In this document: piece by piece, positions 9,079-17,640 of the stretch | Position numbering within the stretch: the first letter of the stretch is position 1 | Layout of the letters: every line of letters starts with the position of its first letter | Assembly: GCA_046542355.1 (NCBI GenBank) | Contig: JBKHBN010000006.1 | Span: forward strand, 6,190 to 70,189 | Direction of reading: 5' to 3' | From: UBA1672 sp046542355 | GTDB taxonomy: Bacteria > Pseudomonadota > Alphaproteobacteria > Micavibrionales > Micavibrionaceae | Length of the DNA: 64,000 bases | The notes under the pieces: model-generated | Database searches by the model: none | What the model was told of the DNA's origin: nothing | What the model saw: only the letters and a program-made list of their open reading frames with translations | Position numbers and translations under genes: made by a program

Positions 9079-10560
9079 TTAGTTATTCCGTTTTATTATT
9101 ATACCCTGCCGGTCAAACGACTGAATGTTTGATTCAACCTGACGCTGCAACTGCAGAACCGATAATTCAAGCAATACAGATAATGACGCTTCTGTACGCA
9201 GGTAACTCTTTAAAAGATCAAATTTCTGTATTAAGCCAATAGCCTGCATAGCTGCGCCTTTTCGCTGAACGTTTACCGGCTTGTCATACAGATTTGTATA
9301 GAAAAGCGGGCTTTGATACGCTTTTTTCGTCAGAATTTCCATTTGCGCATTATAGCTTGGTTTCTCACCCAAAAACCTTTCGACCTCATCCTTATCTATA
9401 CCCAACTCTATGAGATACGCTTGAAGATATTCAGATGACCCCCCTCCCCCTGTCCCTGATCCTTTCATGGCCATAAGCGCATTAAAGCTATTTTCTGCAA
9501 CCTTGGTCTTGGCCACTACTGAGCGTAAATCAAGATAAGCCTGCTGCGCGTTTGTACTATCATCCAAGCTTCTATCGCCACTGATGCTGTTGAGCAACGC
9601 CTCATGATCTACGCGCCCAAAAGCCTCATACCCATAAAGGTTATTTGCCATCGCAATCACAGATTTATCTCCGTCCGAGGGGTTGTGCCTATCTGCCTCA
9701 TCTGAAAGATCAAAATCGATCGTCCATGGATCCTTAATAACTCTTTGATAATCAATGTCGGCGTTAAGTTTTCTTTTTTGATCCTCGTTCAAAATATTCG
9801 GATTGCGATTTGGGCACAAAGCGCCGAGACTATTGTTGTTATCGGCCATGTGACAGAATTCCTGCTGGAACATGGCCATACGTGATGATACATCTCCTAC
9901 TGTTCCAGTCCATGCTGCCGTATTGACATTTCCGAGCAAGCGGTCTGTTGATCGTTCACTCAGGATGAGCGCATTAGCCTCTCCTTTTCGTTCACTCCCT
10001 GCCAGTCCGCGCGCGCGCGTTGCAAACTCACACATTCCAACGCTGGGATAATAATTTTTGCTTACCTGCGCATGCATAACCTGAAGATCTCTTTGTGCTT
10101 CAAGCTGTTGTTGTGCGTCCATAAACTGTCCAATCATCATAACCTGGAACGCCCCTATTGTGGCCATCTGGTTACCGGCGTGCATAAATAAAGGCAGAAC
10201 ACCGGGTTTATAGGCTCTTATGCCTCCTGAATTTGGGTCTAAGATCAGTTCTGCTCTCCAGAATGTCCAGTCAAACCATATATGCTGGTGCTTGAAAAGC
10301 TCCATATAGATATATGACGTAATCTCCATTTCAGTTTCGAACCATTCTGTGAGATCTGTTATTCCGGCATCATTCACACATTGAGAACAAGAAGCGTATG
10401 CAGATTTTGAGCGTGCAAACATAATTGCCGCAATTGCGCATATAACCATCAGAAAGATGGTTTTTATGCGCTTTGAATGACGTCTTTTATTTGACTGTTT
10501 ATTCATTCTTTCCACTGTCTTTAGCCTACATCTTCTATTTATATTATACAGACCGGTCAT
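9079..10560 (-). CDS. Exported T4BSS-locus paralogue 4
   Basis: This is the fourth member of the paralogous family. The start at 10560 overlaps the stop of the preceding gene as TAATG, so translation is probably coupled. A second ATG at 10506 is possible and would give a shorter n-region. The signal peptide ends near SAYA and is followed at once by SCSQC. Core motifs are FMDAQQQLEAQRDLQ, YYPSVGMCEFATRARGLA, NADIDYQRVI, the segment RSVVAKTKVAENSFNALMAM, and PSYNAQMEILTKKAYQSP with LYDKPVNVQRKG. Several Cys residues are conserved with the siblings (MC, then FC and LC further on), which suggests disulfides in the periplasm. No known function. Confidence 0.87.
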   Translation of the reverse strand: MTGLYNINRRCRLKTVERMNKQSNKRRHSKRIKTIFLMVICAIAAIMFARSKSAYASCSQCVNDAGITDLTEWFETEMEITSYIYMELFKHQHIWFDWTFWRAELILDPNSGGIRAYKPGVLPLFMHAGNQMATIGAFQVMMIGQFMDAQQQLEAQRDLQVMHAQVSKNYYPSVGMCEFATRARGLAGSERKGEANALILSERSTDRLLGNVNTAAWTGTVGDVSSRMAMFQQEFCHMADNNNSLGALCPNRNPNILNEDQKRKLNADIDYQRVIKDPWTIDFDLSDEADRHNPSDGDKSVIAMANNLYGYEAFGRVDHEALLNSISGDRSLDDSTNAQQAYLDLRSVVAKTKVAENSFNALMAMKGSGTGGGGSSEYLQAYLIELGIDKDEVERFLGEKPSYNAQMEILTKKAYQSPLFYTNLYDKPVNVQRKGAAMQAIGLIQKFDLLKSYLRTEASLSVLLELSVLQLQRQVESNIQSFDRQGIIIKRNN

Positions 10561-12044
10561 TATCTTCCTGTCTGTTGCATCTGGTCTTCAACCTCTTCTT
10601 GCAGCTCTACTACAGCCATTTCCAACAAGACTGACATGTTCATTTCATCTCGCAGATGACTTCTTAGCATATCAAATTTTTGCATTAACTTTATGGCACC
10701 CAGCGCAACCGTCTGACGTTCAATGTTAGCGGGCGTGTCATATAAATTCGTATAAAAATCCGGGTTTTGATAAAGCTTTTTGGTCAGGATCTCCATCTGG
10801 GCATAGTAACTCGGGTTTTCATCCATAAGACTATACATATCACTCCCTCTTGAAGGCGGGGGTGTTCTAATGGGCAAGGCTAGCAAGGCAGGGTTGTTGC
10901 CCGCATTATATTCAATGCCAAGTGCGTGCAGCACCGCTTCCATAAATGGTCTTACCGTGGTTTCCACTTTCTTCGTATCAGGATTATCATGCTCTGCATA
11001 ACTTATAACTCTTGGCGATTGGGCTTTGAGTGCTGCGATGGAGTACAGACTGTTTTCAGCAACGCTGCGTTTCGCAACGACAGAGCGCATATCCATATAT
11101 AATCTTTGCATCGTGTTTAGATCCTGCGCCGCCATCTTATTGGCAAGCGTTTTTGCTGGTGGACGCACAAAATTAATATGACCAAACAAATTTGCAGATA
11201 GAGCCATAATATGCTCTTCATCAACATTATTTATGCTCCCGAAAACATCAAGATCATCCGGGGTCTCATCGAACAATGCCTCATTGGAGAAATCGAGTTT
11301 CACTGTCCATGGTTGCTCAATCATAGAGAAATAATCAATGTCTTTGTTAATGCGCGCGCGCGTCATTGGATCAAGATTTGCCAAAGCTGTTGTAGCATCG
11401 CAGACTGTTTCTAAGGCTCCTGCCCGTTCTTTCTGGTTACAAAACAGTCTTTTAAACTGCAATATGCGGTTATTATGATCAAGATCATGACCATATGCGC
11501 CGGCAATCTCGCTTTTTCCCAGTTGACGGTCTTGTGAACGCATACTGAACACAACAGCATAGGTATCGCCATTTACGTCCGAATTCGCCAGCCCTTTTGC
11601 CAGTGATCCAAATTGGCACATGCTTTGGCTGGGTATAAAATCCTTATGCGTTTTTGCCTGCATTTCCTGCAATAATCTTTGTGACTCCATTTGAATCTCA
11701 ACATCAAACAGCATGCCAATAGGCAGGGTCTGCGACAAGGCGACAGCAGATAGCTCTTCGGCAGAAAGCATCATTACAGGCAAGATGTTTCTTTCCCACA
11801 TCTGTGTTACGATAAACTCTTGCAATTCAAGAAACTCATCATTGATGTGCTCATCTAACTCATCTTCAACCACCTCCCAGTGATAGAGTGGATCGGCTAT
11901 TTCCACTGCCATAACGCATGAGCATGCCTGAGCTTGCTGCGCCAAGATTACTACAAAAGGAAGCACAAGAGCAAAAAAGCGCAAGGAGGCTTTTAACACG
12001 CCCGCGTTCCTCACTGTATTTATATTTCCTTGACGCGCTATCAT
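10560..12044 (-). CDS. Exported T4BSS-locus paralogue 3
   Basis: This is the third member of the family (494 aa). ATG at 12044 overlaps the previous stop as ATGA, with a GGAG site inside the upstream gene. The signal peptide ends AQA and is followed by CSC. Shared motifs are LFDVEIQMESQRLLQEM, THKDFIPSQSMCQFGS, NKDIDYFSMIEQPWTV, EEHIMALSANLFGH, RSVVAKRSVAENS, and the C-terminal YYAQMEILTKKLYQNP with FYTNLYDTPANIERQ. It carries an extra loop of about 50 residues before the C-terminal block. Function unknown, probably exported. Confidence 0.87.
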   Translation of the reverse strand: MIARQGNINTVRNAGVLKASLRFFALVLPFVVILAQQAQACSCVMAVEIADPLYHWEVVEDELDEHINDEFLELQEFIVTQMWERNILPVMMLSAEELSAVALSQTLPIGMLFDVEIQMESQRLLQEMQAKTHKDFIPSQSMCQFGSLAKGLANSDVNGDTYAVVFSMRSQDRQLGKSEIAGAYGHDLDHNNRILQFKRLFCNQKERAGALETVCDATTALANLDPMTRARINKDIDYFSMIEQPWTVKLDFSNEALFDETPDDLDVFGSINNVDEEHIMALSANLFGHINFVRPPAKTLANKMAAQDLNTMQRLYMDMRSVVAKRSVAENSLYSIAALKAQSPRVISYAEHDNPDTKKVETTVRPFMEAVLHALGIEYNAGNNPALLALPIRTPPPSRGSDMYSLMDENPSYYAQMEILTKKLYQNPDFYTNLYDTPANIERQTVALGAIKLMQKFDMLRSHLRDEMNMSVLLEMAVVELQEEVEDQMQQTGR

Positions 12045-13630
12045 TTATAATCACTCCGTGCCGTCATTTTTTTGTTTATATGGCGGAAGTTCCCATCCAG
12101 ACTTGTGGAAAGCATAACCGAAAGAAGCATCTCCTGGCGCAGTTCGCTTTCAAATAAAGCTCTGTCAAGCATAAGTTCTATTGCCTTCATGGCAACGCTT
12201 TTACGTTGAATATTGGCCGGTGTATCATACAGCCTTGCAAAGAATCTCGGGCTTTCGTACATTTTTTTGCCCAAAACCTCAAGCTGCGCATAGTAACTCG
12301 GATTTTCACCCATTACCTTTATAATATCCTCATCGCTTGTTCCCTCCGGCATAAGCTCTCTCATCAGCGCTGCTATATAAGACCCCGTATCAGGATCTGA
12401 TCCAGTTAAGCTCGACCCGCCAGTGCCCGCAGATTTCATAGCAACGATAGCGTTAAAACTGTTTAACGCAACATTACGGCGAGCTACTACTGTACGCTGA
12501 TCAAGGTAGAGTTTATGAGCCGCAGGAAATGAGCGCATCATTTCTCGCGTGATCGTTCTTGAAGGCAAATGGTTGCCATAAAGATTTGCCGATAGCGCTA
12601 GCACATCCTCTTCATTGTCCGTAAGCGTGTTTGGATTCTGATTGTCTGTAAAATTAACATCAAGCGTGCGTTTTGATTCAATCAAACGGGTATAATCAAT
12701 ATCAATATTAACCCTGTGCCGCTCATCAGTTCCAGTTGTCAGGTCTGGCCCTGCTCCATCATGATCACAGGCGCGATCCAGACCCGTTCCTATCCCTGCC
12801 CATCCATTATCTTTCGGATCGCAGTAATTTTTTGTGAATTGATGCCAGCGTCCTGTTTTATCACCGGCATCATCGACGGCTGTAGATGACCCCATCCGAC
12901 CCAATTGACGATCAATAGAGAATCTTGAAAGCGCCAGCATATTGGATCGTGAACGATTCTCTGTTGCGGCCAGACTCTTTGAGCTGCTTCCAATCCAGCA
13001 AAAATCATCGCTGGGGTGATAATCTCTATGGGCTTCAGCCTGTAAACGGAAAAACAGGCGCGTTGTTTCAATCTGATTACGCGCATCGAAAAATCCACCG
13101 ATCAATCTAAGCTGATACATACCGTATGCATTCAGATATCTTGTCAGCTCAGAGACCCCTTGATACCAGAAATCAGAAAAGAAATTTGTTTCCAATAGCT
13201 CCGGCCTCACCGCTCCAACTGCGGTTAATGCTGCACCTCCAGCACTTTCGCCTCCCATCACGTTTGCTATAAGATTTTGAAAAAATACCGAGTCATACTC
13301 AATCGAGCCTACTATAAAGTTGGCTTCCCTGTTCATTAGCCAAGAAATGTCTTCCTTGATAATCGCTTCAAATATAATCCGCCAAGCCGCAAACATAAGT
13401 AATGTAACAAAAAAGTCTACGGGGTTACATCCAACAGATGGTATAAGCCCGCACCCACAAGCCTGAACAGTTCTGGGTTTTACTGTGACCACAGCTCCTG
13501 TGAAGATCGAAAAAATAAGTATAACAATAACAAAACGACGGAAAAAGCCACGCTTTTTCACAGGACGTTCCTGTTTTTCCGAGCCGTCACCGGCTTTATT
13601 GTTTATTTTATGTCTATTCCAAATTAACAC
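12041..13630 (-). CDS. Exported T4BSS-locus paralogue 2
   Basis: This is the second member of the family (529 aa). A GTG start at 13630 has a GAGAAG site upstream. A basic n-region (KKRGFFRR) and a hydrophobic segment are followed by QACGCG. The core shows GGFFDARNQIETTRLFFRL, AHRDYHPSDDFCWIGS, NIDIDYTRLIESKRTLDV, EEDVLALSANLYGNH, RTVVARRNVALNSFNAIVAM, and the C-terminal PSYYAQLEVLGKKMYESP with LYDTPANIQRKSVAMKAIEL. It resembles the first paralogue (13684-15384) most closely, so the pair probably arose by recent duplication. Function unknown. Confidence 0.87.
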   Translation of the reverse strand: MLIWNRHKINNKAGDGSEKQERPVKKRGFFRRFVIVILIFSIFTGAVVTVKPRTVQACGCGLIPSVGCNPVDFFVTLLMFAAWRIIFEAIIKEDISWLMNREANFIVGSIEYDSVFFQNLIANVMGGESAGGAALTAVGAVRPELLETNFFSDFWYQGVSELTRYLNAYGMYQLRLIGGFFDARNQIETTRLFFRLQAEAHRDYHPSDDFCWIGSSSKSLAATENRSRSNMLALSRFSIDRQLGRMGSSTAVDDAGDKTGRWHQFTKNYCDPKDNGWAGIGTGLDRACDHDGAGPDLTTGTDERHRVNIDIDYTRLIESKRTLDVNFTDNQNPNTLTDNEEDVLALSANLYGNHLPSRTITREMMRSFPAAHKLYLDQRTVVARRNVALNSFNAIVAMKSAGTGGSSLTGSDPDTGSYIAALMRELMPEGTSDEDIIKVMGENPSYYAQLEVLGKKMYESPRFFARLYDTPANIQRKSVAMKAIELMLDRALFESELRQEMLLSVMLSTSLDGNFRHINKKMTARSDYK

Positions 13631-13683
13631 TTGATCTTCTCTACTTATAAACGACTAAACTATCCAATAAACCTTTTAAATTT

Positions 13684-15384
13684 CTATTGCCCCACAGCCA
13701 GCGCTGCCCCTCTGTTGGCTGCGCGGTGCTCAGCTCTAAGTTTGCTTGCCAGCAACACAGAAACGCTCATTTCCCTGCGAATCTGGCTTTCATATATGGC
13801 ACGATCCACCATAAGCTCGATGGCTTTCATTGCCACTTTTTTACGCGCCACATTGGCTGGTGTCTCATATAAATCCGAATAAAAGGTCGGGTTTTGATAA
13901 ATACGCTTTGCCAGCACTTCAAGCTGCGCAAAATAACTCGGGCTATAGCCTATAAGGCTGAATATATTAGCGGCGGTGTCTTCAGGGTTACCCGGCAATA
14001 GCTCATCCATAATAGCGGCCATAAAACGCCGCGTTTGCAAATTCTCGAGCTCAACGTCACGCGTATCCTCATCGCCATTTTGATCTATGATAGGCTTTCC
14101 TACTGTTCCTTGCATTTCATGCGTTGTCCCCGCAGATTTCAGGGCAACAATCGCGTTAAAGCTTGCCTGCGCAACATTTCGCTTTGCCGCCACACTACGC
14201 AGCATCATAAACATACGCTTACCGCCTTCTCCTGAAAGAGCTCCCGCCATAAGGCGGCGAGAGAGCACTTTATGACCATAAAGATTTCTAGACATGGCCA
14301 GAATATCTTCTTCTTCGCCGGGTTGTTTGATACCGCCACTACCATACTCAGATGCTGCCGGATCAATTGTGCTATCCAGCGCCCTATTAGAGAGTTCATC
14401 AGGGGTCAGGGGACCCGGCAGATTCCCGGCAAGTCCCCCTATTATCGTATCCAACCATGTGCCGTTTAGTAAATTAATATCCAGCGTTTTGGGCTTTTCG
14501 ATAAGACGTGTGTAATTTATATCGCGGTTAAAGCGGTTTGCGTCTTTTGCGCCAATGTTCTCGCCACTGATAATATCCACCGCTGCGTTGAAAATCGGGC
14601 TGCCGGTGCTTCCCGCATGATTACAGGCCAGAACAAGACCTGTTCTTGGATGGCCGGTGGCCGCGTTGCCTAAGTCAAGGGGGCTTTTGTCAGCAGCTGC
14701 GGTATCTCCTCTTGCTTCGATCCCGACATAATCAATAAAGTTGTTTTGCAAGGGGTCGCAGTATGTTTTAATAAACTGGTTCCATCTTGCTTTATAATCA
14801 CCGGAGACGCTTATACTTCCAGCCATACCGGTTGTTCCCATCTGGCGATCAAGAGACATTTTTGAGAGCGCCAGTGCGTTGGCACGACCTCTTTCCTCAG
14901 TTGCCCCCAGACTTCTTGTGTTTGTGCCAAAATAACAAAATGTCTGACTGGGAACATAATCTTTATGTGCCTCATATTGTAATTCGCGTAAAACCCGCTG
15001 GGTATCAAGCTGCGTCTGGGCATCAAAAAACGTACCTATAATCTGTGTGTAGTTCATTGCCACAGTGGTGAGCTGATTGATCATATTTGCAGTTGCAGGA
15101 ACGACCTCTTCGTAAAAAAATGTGTACATCAGCCATTCTTCAAAGGCCTCAAGATCAGCGTCGAACTCATCCTTAACTCTTGTTCTGAGATCCTCATGGT
15201 TCTCTTCTACCTGATCCTCTGCCTCACTGCCATCTCGACAGCCTACACAGCACGCATGGGCGTGATTTGTGTCTGCTATGATCATCGCAGCAGGCGCTGA
15301 AAAAAGAAATAAAAGCGTGAGAAAAAGACGTTTAAGTCCGCGGTGTTTTAGCCCATCTGTCTTTGCATTTTCTGCATTAATCAT
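13684..15384 (-). CDS. Exported T4BSS-locus paralogue 1
   Basis: This is the first gene of the minus-strand five-gene array. The ORF is open to a TTG at 15459, but ATG at 15384 has an AAGAG site 8 bases upstream and gives a normal signal peptide, so I chose it (566 aa). The signal peptide ends AHA and is followed by CCVGC. Core motifs are GTFFDAQTQLDTQRVLRELQ, AHKDYVPSQTFCYFGT, NRDINYTRLIEKPKTLDI, EEDILAMSRNLYGHK, AAKRNVAQASFNAIVALKS, and PSYFAQLEVLAKRIYQNP with LYETPANVARKKVAMKAIEL. It carries an extra loop between the Cys motif and NRDINY. The function is unknown and the product is likely periplasmic or surface-located. Confidence 0.87.
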   Translation of the reverse strand: MINAENAKTDGLKHRGLKRLFLTLLFLFSAPAAMIIADTNHAHACCVGCRDGSEAEDQVEENHEDLRTRVKDEFDADLEAFEEWLMYTFFYEEVVPATANMINQLTTVAMNYTQIIGTFFDAQTQLDTQRVLRELQYEAHKDYVPSQTFCYFGTNTRSLGATEERGRANALALSKMSLDRQMGTTGMAGSISVSGDYKARWNQFIKTYCDPLQNNFIDYVGIEARGDTAAADKSPLDLGNAATGHPRTGLVLACNHAGSTGSPIFNAAVDIISGENIGAKDANRFNRDINYTRLIEKPKTLDINLLNGTWLDTIIGGLAGNLPGPLTPDELSNRALDSTIDPAASEYGSGGIKQPGEEEDILAMSRNLYGHKVLSRRLMAGALSGEGGKRMFMMLRSVAAKRNVAQASFNAIVALKSAGTTHEMQGTVGKPIIDQNGDEDTRDVELENLQTRRFMAAIMDELLPGNPEDTAANIFSLIGYSPSYFAQLEVLAKRIYQNPTFYSDLYETPANVARKKVAMKAIELMVDRAIYESQIRREMSVSVLLASKLRAEHRAANRGAALAVGQ

Positions 15385-15799
15385 CAAAAAAACTCTTAAA
15401 ATCGGTATCCGTAACACCACATGCTGCCGCATTTTGACGGTTTTTTCAACGGATTTCAATCACAATCCATCAATTGCGGCAGTGCAATGTTCAGTTTACC
15501 ACAGCCTGCAACAAAAAGGCACATTAAAAATTTCTGAAATAATTCAAAAATAGAGTTTTCAATTCTTAACGAATTTAATGAAATGCCTTACTATAGGCTA
15601 TACTATAGACTACGGATGTCACCTAGATAGTGTCGTCACGTGTTATGAGTGTTTTCCAAAAGAATTAATCGCATTGCAGAAAGAGTTCACTAGACAATTT
15701 CGGGTAATTGTAGTTTTATGGCTGCGTTAAAGTTTTGAATAATTATAGAGTTTAAAAAAACAATTTATACGTTGATATAAGAGGCAAGCAAAAGGCATA
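15385..15799. other. Divergent intergenic region between paralogue array and dotI
   Basis: These 415 bp separate the minus-strand paralogue operon from plus-strand dotI, so promoters in both directions are expected. The region is AT-rich and contains the second 25-bp direct repeat at 15623-15647. No RNA gene or convincing promoter pair was recognised. Confidence 0.5.
15623..15647 (+). repeat. Solo MITE-like end, right direct repeat
   Basis: This sequence is identical over 25 bp, in the same orientation, to 4893-4917. Together the two copies bracket the TcpQ-like gene and the five-paralogue array. The second copy is followed by GAGTGTTTTCC instead of the inner part of the MITE, so only the outer part of the element end is present. 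Confidence 0.8.
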
Positions 15800-16492
15800 A
15801 TGGCAAAGAAACAAAAAGAGCAGGACGCAGCTCCAGCATCTGAAGGTGAGAACGCTCAGAATAATGAGGCAGTAACCGGTCTGGGGACAGTTGTCGTTAG
15901 GAATGAGTTTTACCGCGATGGCTATCGGAGCTTACTCAAAATGGCTCTGGTGCAGAGTGTTATCATTCTGGCTCTGGTTGGTGCCATGTATTATGTTATC
16001 AAGGTTAATCGGCCGGTTAATTTTTATTTTGCGACAACAGAGGATGGCCGTCTGGTTCCAATGGTTCCATTGAGTCAGCCTAACCTTAGCACCCCTGCTC
16101 TGATGTCATGGGTGGCACAGGCCACAACGGAGGTGATGACTTTTGGATTTAACGATTATCGACGCCGCCTTCAGGAATCTTCGCGCAACTTCACCAAACG
16201 TGGATGGGAAAGTTTTACACAGGCTTTGCAACGCTCGCGTATTATCGAGATGGTTGAAGTGAATCAGCAGATCATCACAGCAGCACCTCGCGGCGCACCT
16301 ATTCTTCAATCCGAGGGGCTGGTCGCCGGACGGTATCAGTGGGTTGTTGAAATACCTCTTATTCTAACATATAGATCCGGTGCAAAAGTTTCTAATACGG
16401 GACTCCTTGTAACGGTTATTATTGTTCGCGTCCCGCGTCTGGAAAGCTCCAATGGCGTTGGGATAGAGCAGTGGATTGCCATTGCTCGTTAA
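15800..16492 (+). CDS. dotI: T4BSS inner-membrane protein DotI/IcmL
   Basis: DotI (IcmL) is a single-pass inner-membrane protein with a periplasmic VirB8-like domain. It is a core Dot/Icm part with DotJ. Here it has 230 aa: a short hydrophilic N-terminus, the conserved FYRDGYRSLLKMALVQ segment, one membrane segment (residues about 52-70), then a VirB8-like domain beginning NRPVNFYFATTEDGRLVPMV. The C-terminal strand pattern (VVEIPLILTYRSG, VTVIIVRVPR) matches IcmL. It begins the dotI-dotH-dotG-dotF run and closely resembles IncI TraM. Confidence 0.94.
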   Translation: MAKKQKEQDAAPASEGENAQNNEAVTGLGTVVVRNEFYRDGYRSLLKMALVQSVIILALVGAMYYVIKVNRPVNFYFATTEDGRLVPMVPLSQPNLSTPALMSWVAQATTEVMTFGFNDYRRRLQESSRNFTKRGWESFTQALQRSRIIEMVEVNQQIITAAPRGAPILQSEGLVAGRYQWVVEIPLILTYRSGAKVSNTGLLVTVIIVRVPRLESSNGVGIEQWIAIAR

Positions 16493-16599
16493 ACTTATAT
16501 ATAATATTTTTTGCATTTCTGTGGATAATTGCGTGACATTTACGAAAATTACATGTATCTTTGACACGTTTTTAGAGTATCTGGGTTAAGTAGATCATT

Positions 16600-17640
16600 A
16601 TGCATTACACAAATTCTTCTCATATTCTGAGGCCATCACCGAGAACTAAGTTTTTGTTCTTTGGGCTTGCCTTCCTTTGCTCTGCATCACTAACATTTCC
16701 TGTTATGGCGCAAAATGGAACCGAGAACGCCGATCTTCCTGTACTGGAAGATCCTGCGGCGATGCCGGGTGAGGAGGATGCCTTTACCTTTGATGATCAA
16801 GGGTTCGAATTTGACAAATCCACAGAAGAGCTTGAGGGTTCCTTTCGCAAGGAAGCCTATAATCAAGCGCTGAAAACGCTCATGCCCCTCAAACCTGAGG
16901 AAATCAGAACCCTGCTGGAGCATTTTGATCGAACTGTTGAATCTACCGAGCTCCCCGTGCACCCTTATCCGAGAGCGGAATCGGTGGTGCAGAATATCTC
17001 TTTGGATCCCGGTGTGCCGCCATTGACCGTTAAACTCGCTTACGGTTACGTAACAACACTTAGCCTGCTAGATGTCAGTGGCGCTCCGTGGCCAATTGAG
17101 GATATAAGCTGGGTTGGTGATTTTGTTATCGAAGAATCTGTTGTTGATGAAATGACACATATATTGCGCGTTTCTCCTCAAAGAAAATTTGCCCATGGAA
17201 ATGTTTCCATGCGTCTGGTAGGGCTGGACGCGCCTGTCATTATGACTTTTGAAACCGGCCGGGATTTCGTTCATTACCGCATGGATGCTGTGATACCCAA
17301 AAGAGGGCCAGGTGCAAAAACTTCTATTATAAACAGAGGTATTACTCTGTCTGCCGGTGATCCCGACATGTCTACAGCCTTGAGCGGTATCGTTCCCAAT
17401 GGCGCAGAAATACTCAATGTCTCGGGCGTGGACGGGCGTACTACGGCGTATGTATATAATGGTATGACTTACGTAAGAACGCCCCTCACTCTTCTATCGC
17501 CTGGTTGGGATAGTTCTGTTACATCTGCGGATGGAACGAATATTTATGCTCTTGAGGAGACACCTGTTATTTTACTTTCTGATCGGGGACGTATGGTTCG
17601 TGCCCATCTTACTGTGCGTGAGGATTTGTTAGATGAATGA
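16600..17640 (+). CDS. dotH: T4BSS outer-membrane core protein DotH/IcmK
   Basis: DotH (IcmK) forms part of the outer-membrane ring of the Dot/Icm complex together with DotC and DotD. The protein has 346 aa with a signal peptide ending near VMA (about residues 1-37). The middle has the family-typical helix EEIRTLLEHFDRTVESTELP and the strand region VKLAYGYVTTLSLLDVSGAPWPI near residue 150. The C-terminal half is rich in beta strands. Its 3' end overlaps dotG by 8 bp. A DnaA-box-like TGTGGATAA lies upstream at 16520, probably by chance. Confidence 0.93.
   Translation: MHYTNSSHILRPSPRTKFLFFGLAFLCSASLTFPVMAQNGTENADLPVLEDPAAMPGEEDAFTFDDQGFEFDKSTEELEGSFRKEAYNQALKTLMPLKPEEIRTLLEHFDRTVESTELPVHPYPRAESVVQNISLDPGVPPLTVKLAYGYVTTLSLLDVSGAPWPIEDISWVGDFVIEESVVDEMTHILRVSPQRKFAHGNVSMRLVGLDAPVIMTFETGRDFVHYRMDAVIPKRGPGAKTSIINRGITLSAGDPDMSTALSGIVPNGAEILNVSGVDGRTTAYVYNGMTYVRTPLTLLSPGWDSSVTSADGTNIYALEETPVILLSDRGRMVRAHLTVREDLLDE

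Noticed and set aside
16520..16528. Perfect DnaA box TGTGGATAA before dotH
   Set aside because: A single 9-bp match in a 64-kb window is expected by chance; another lies inside a coding region at 41814.
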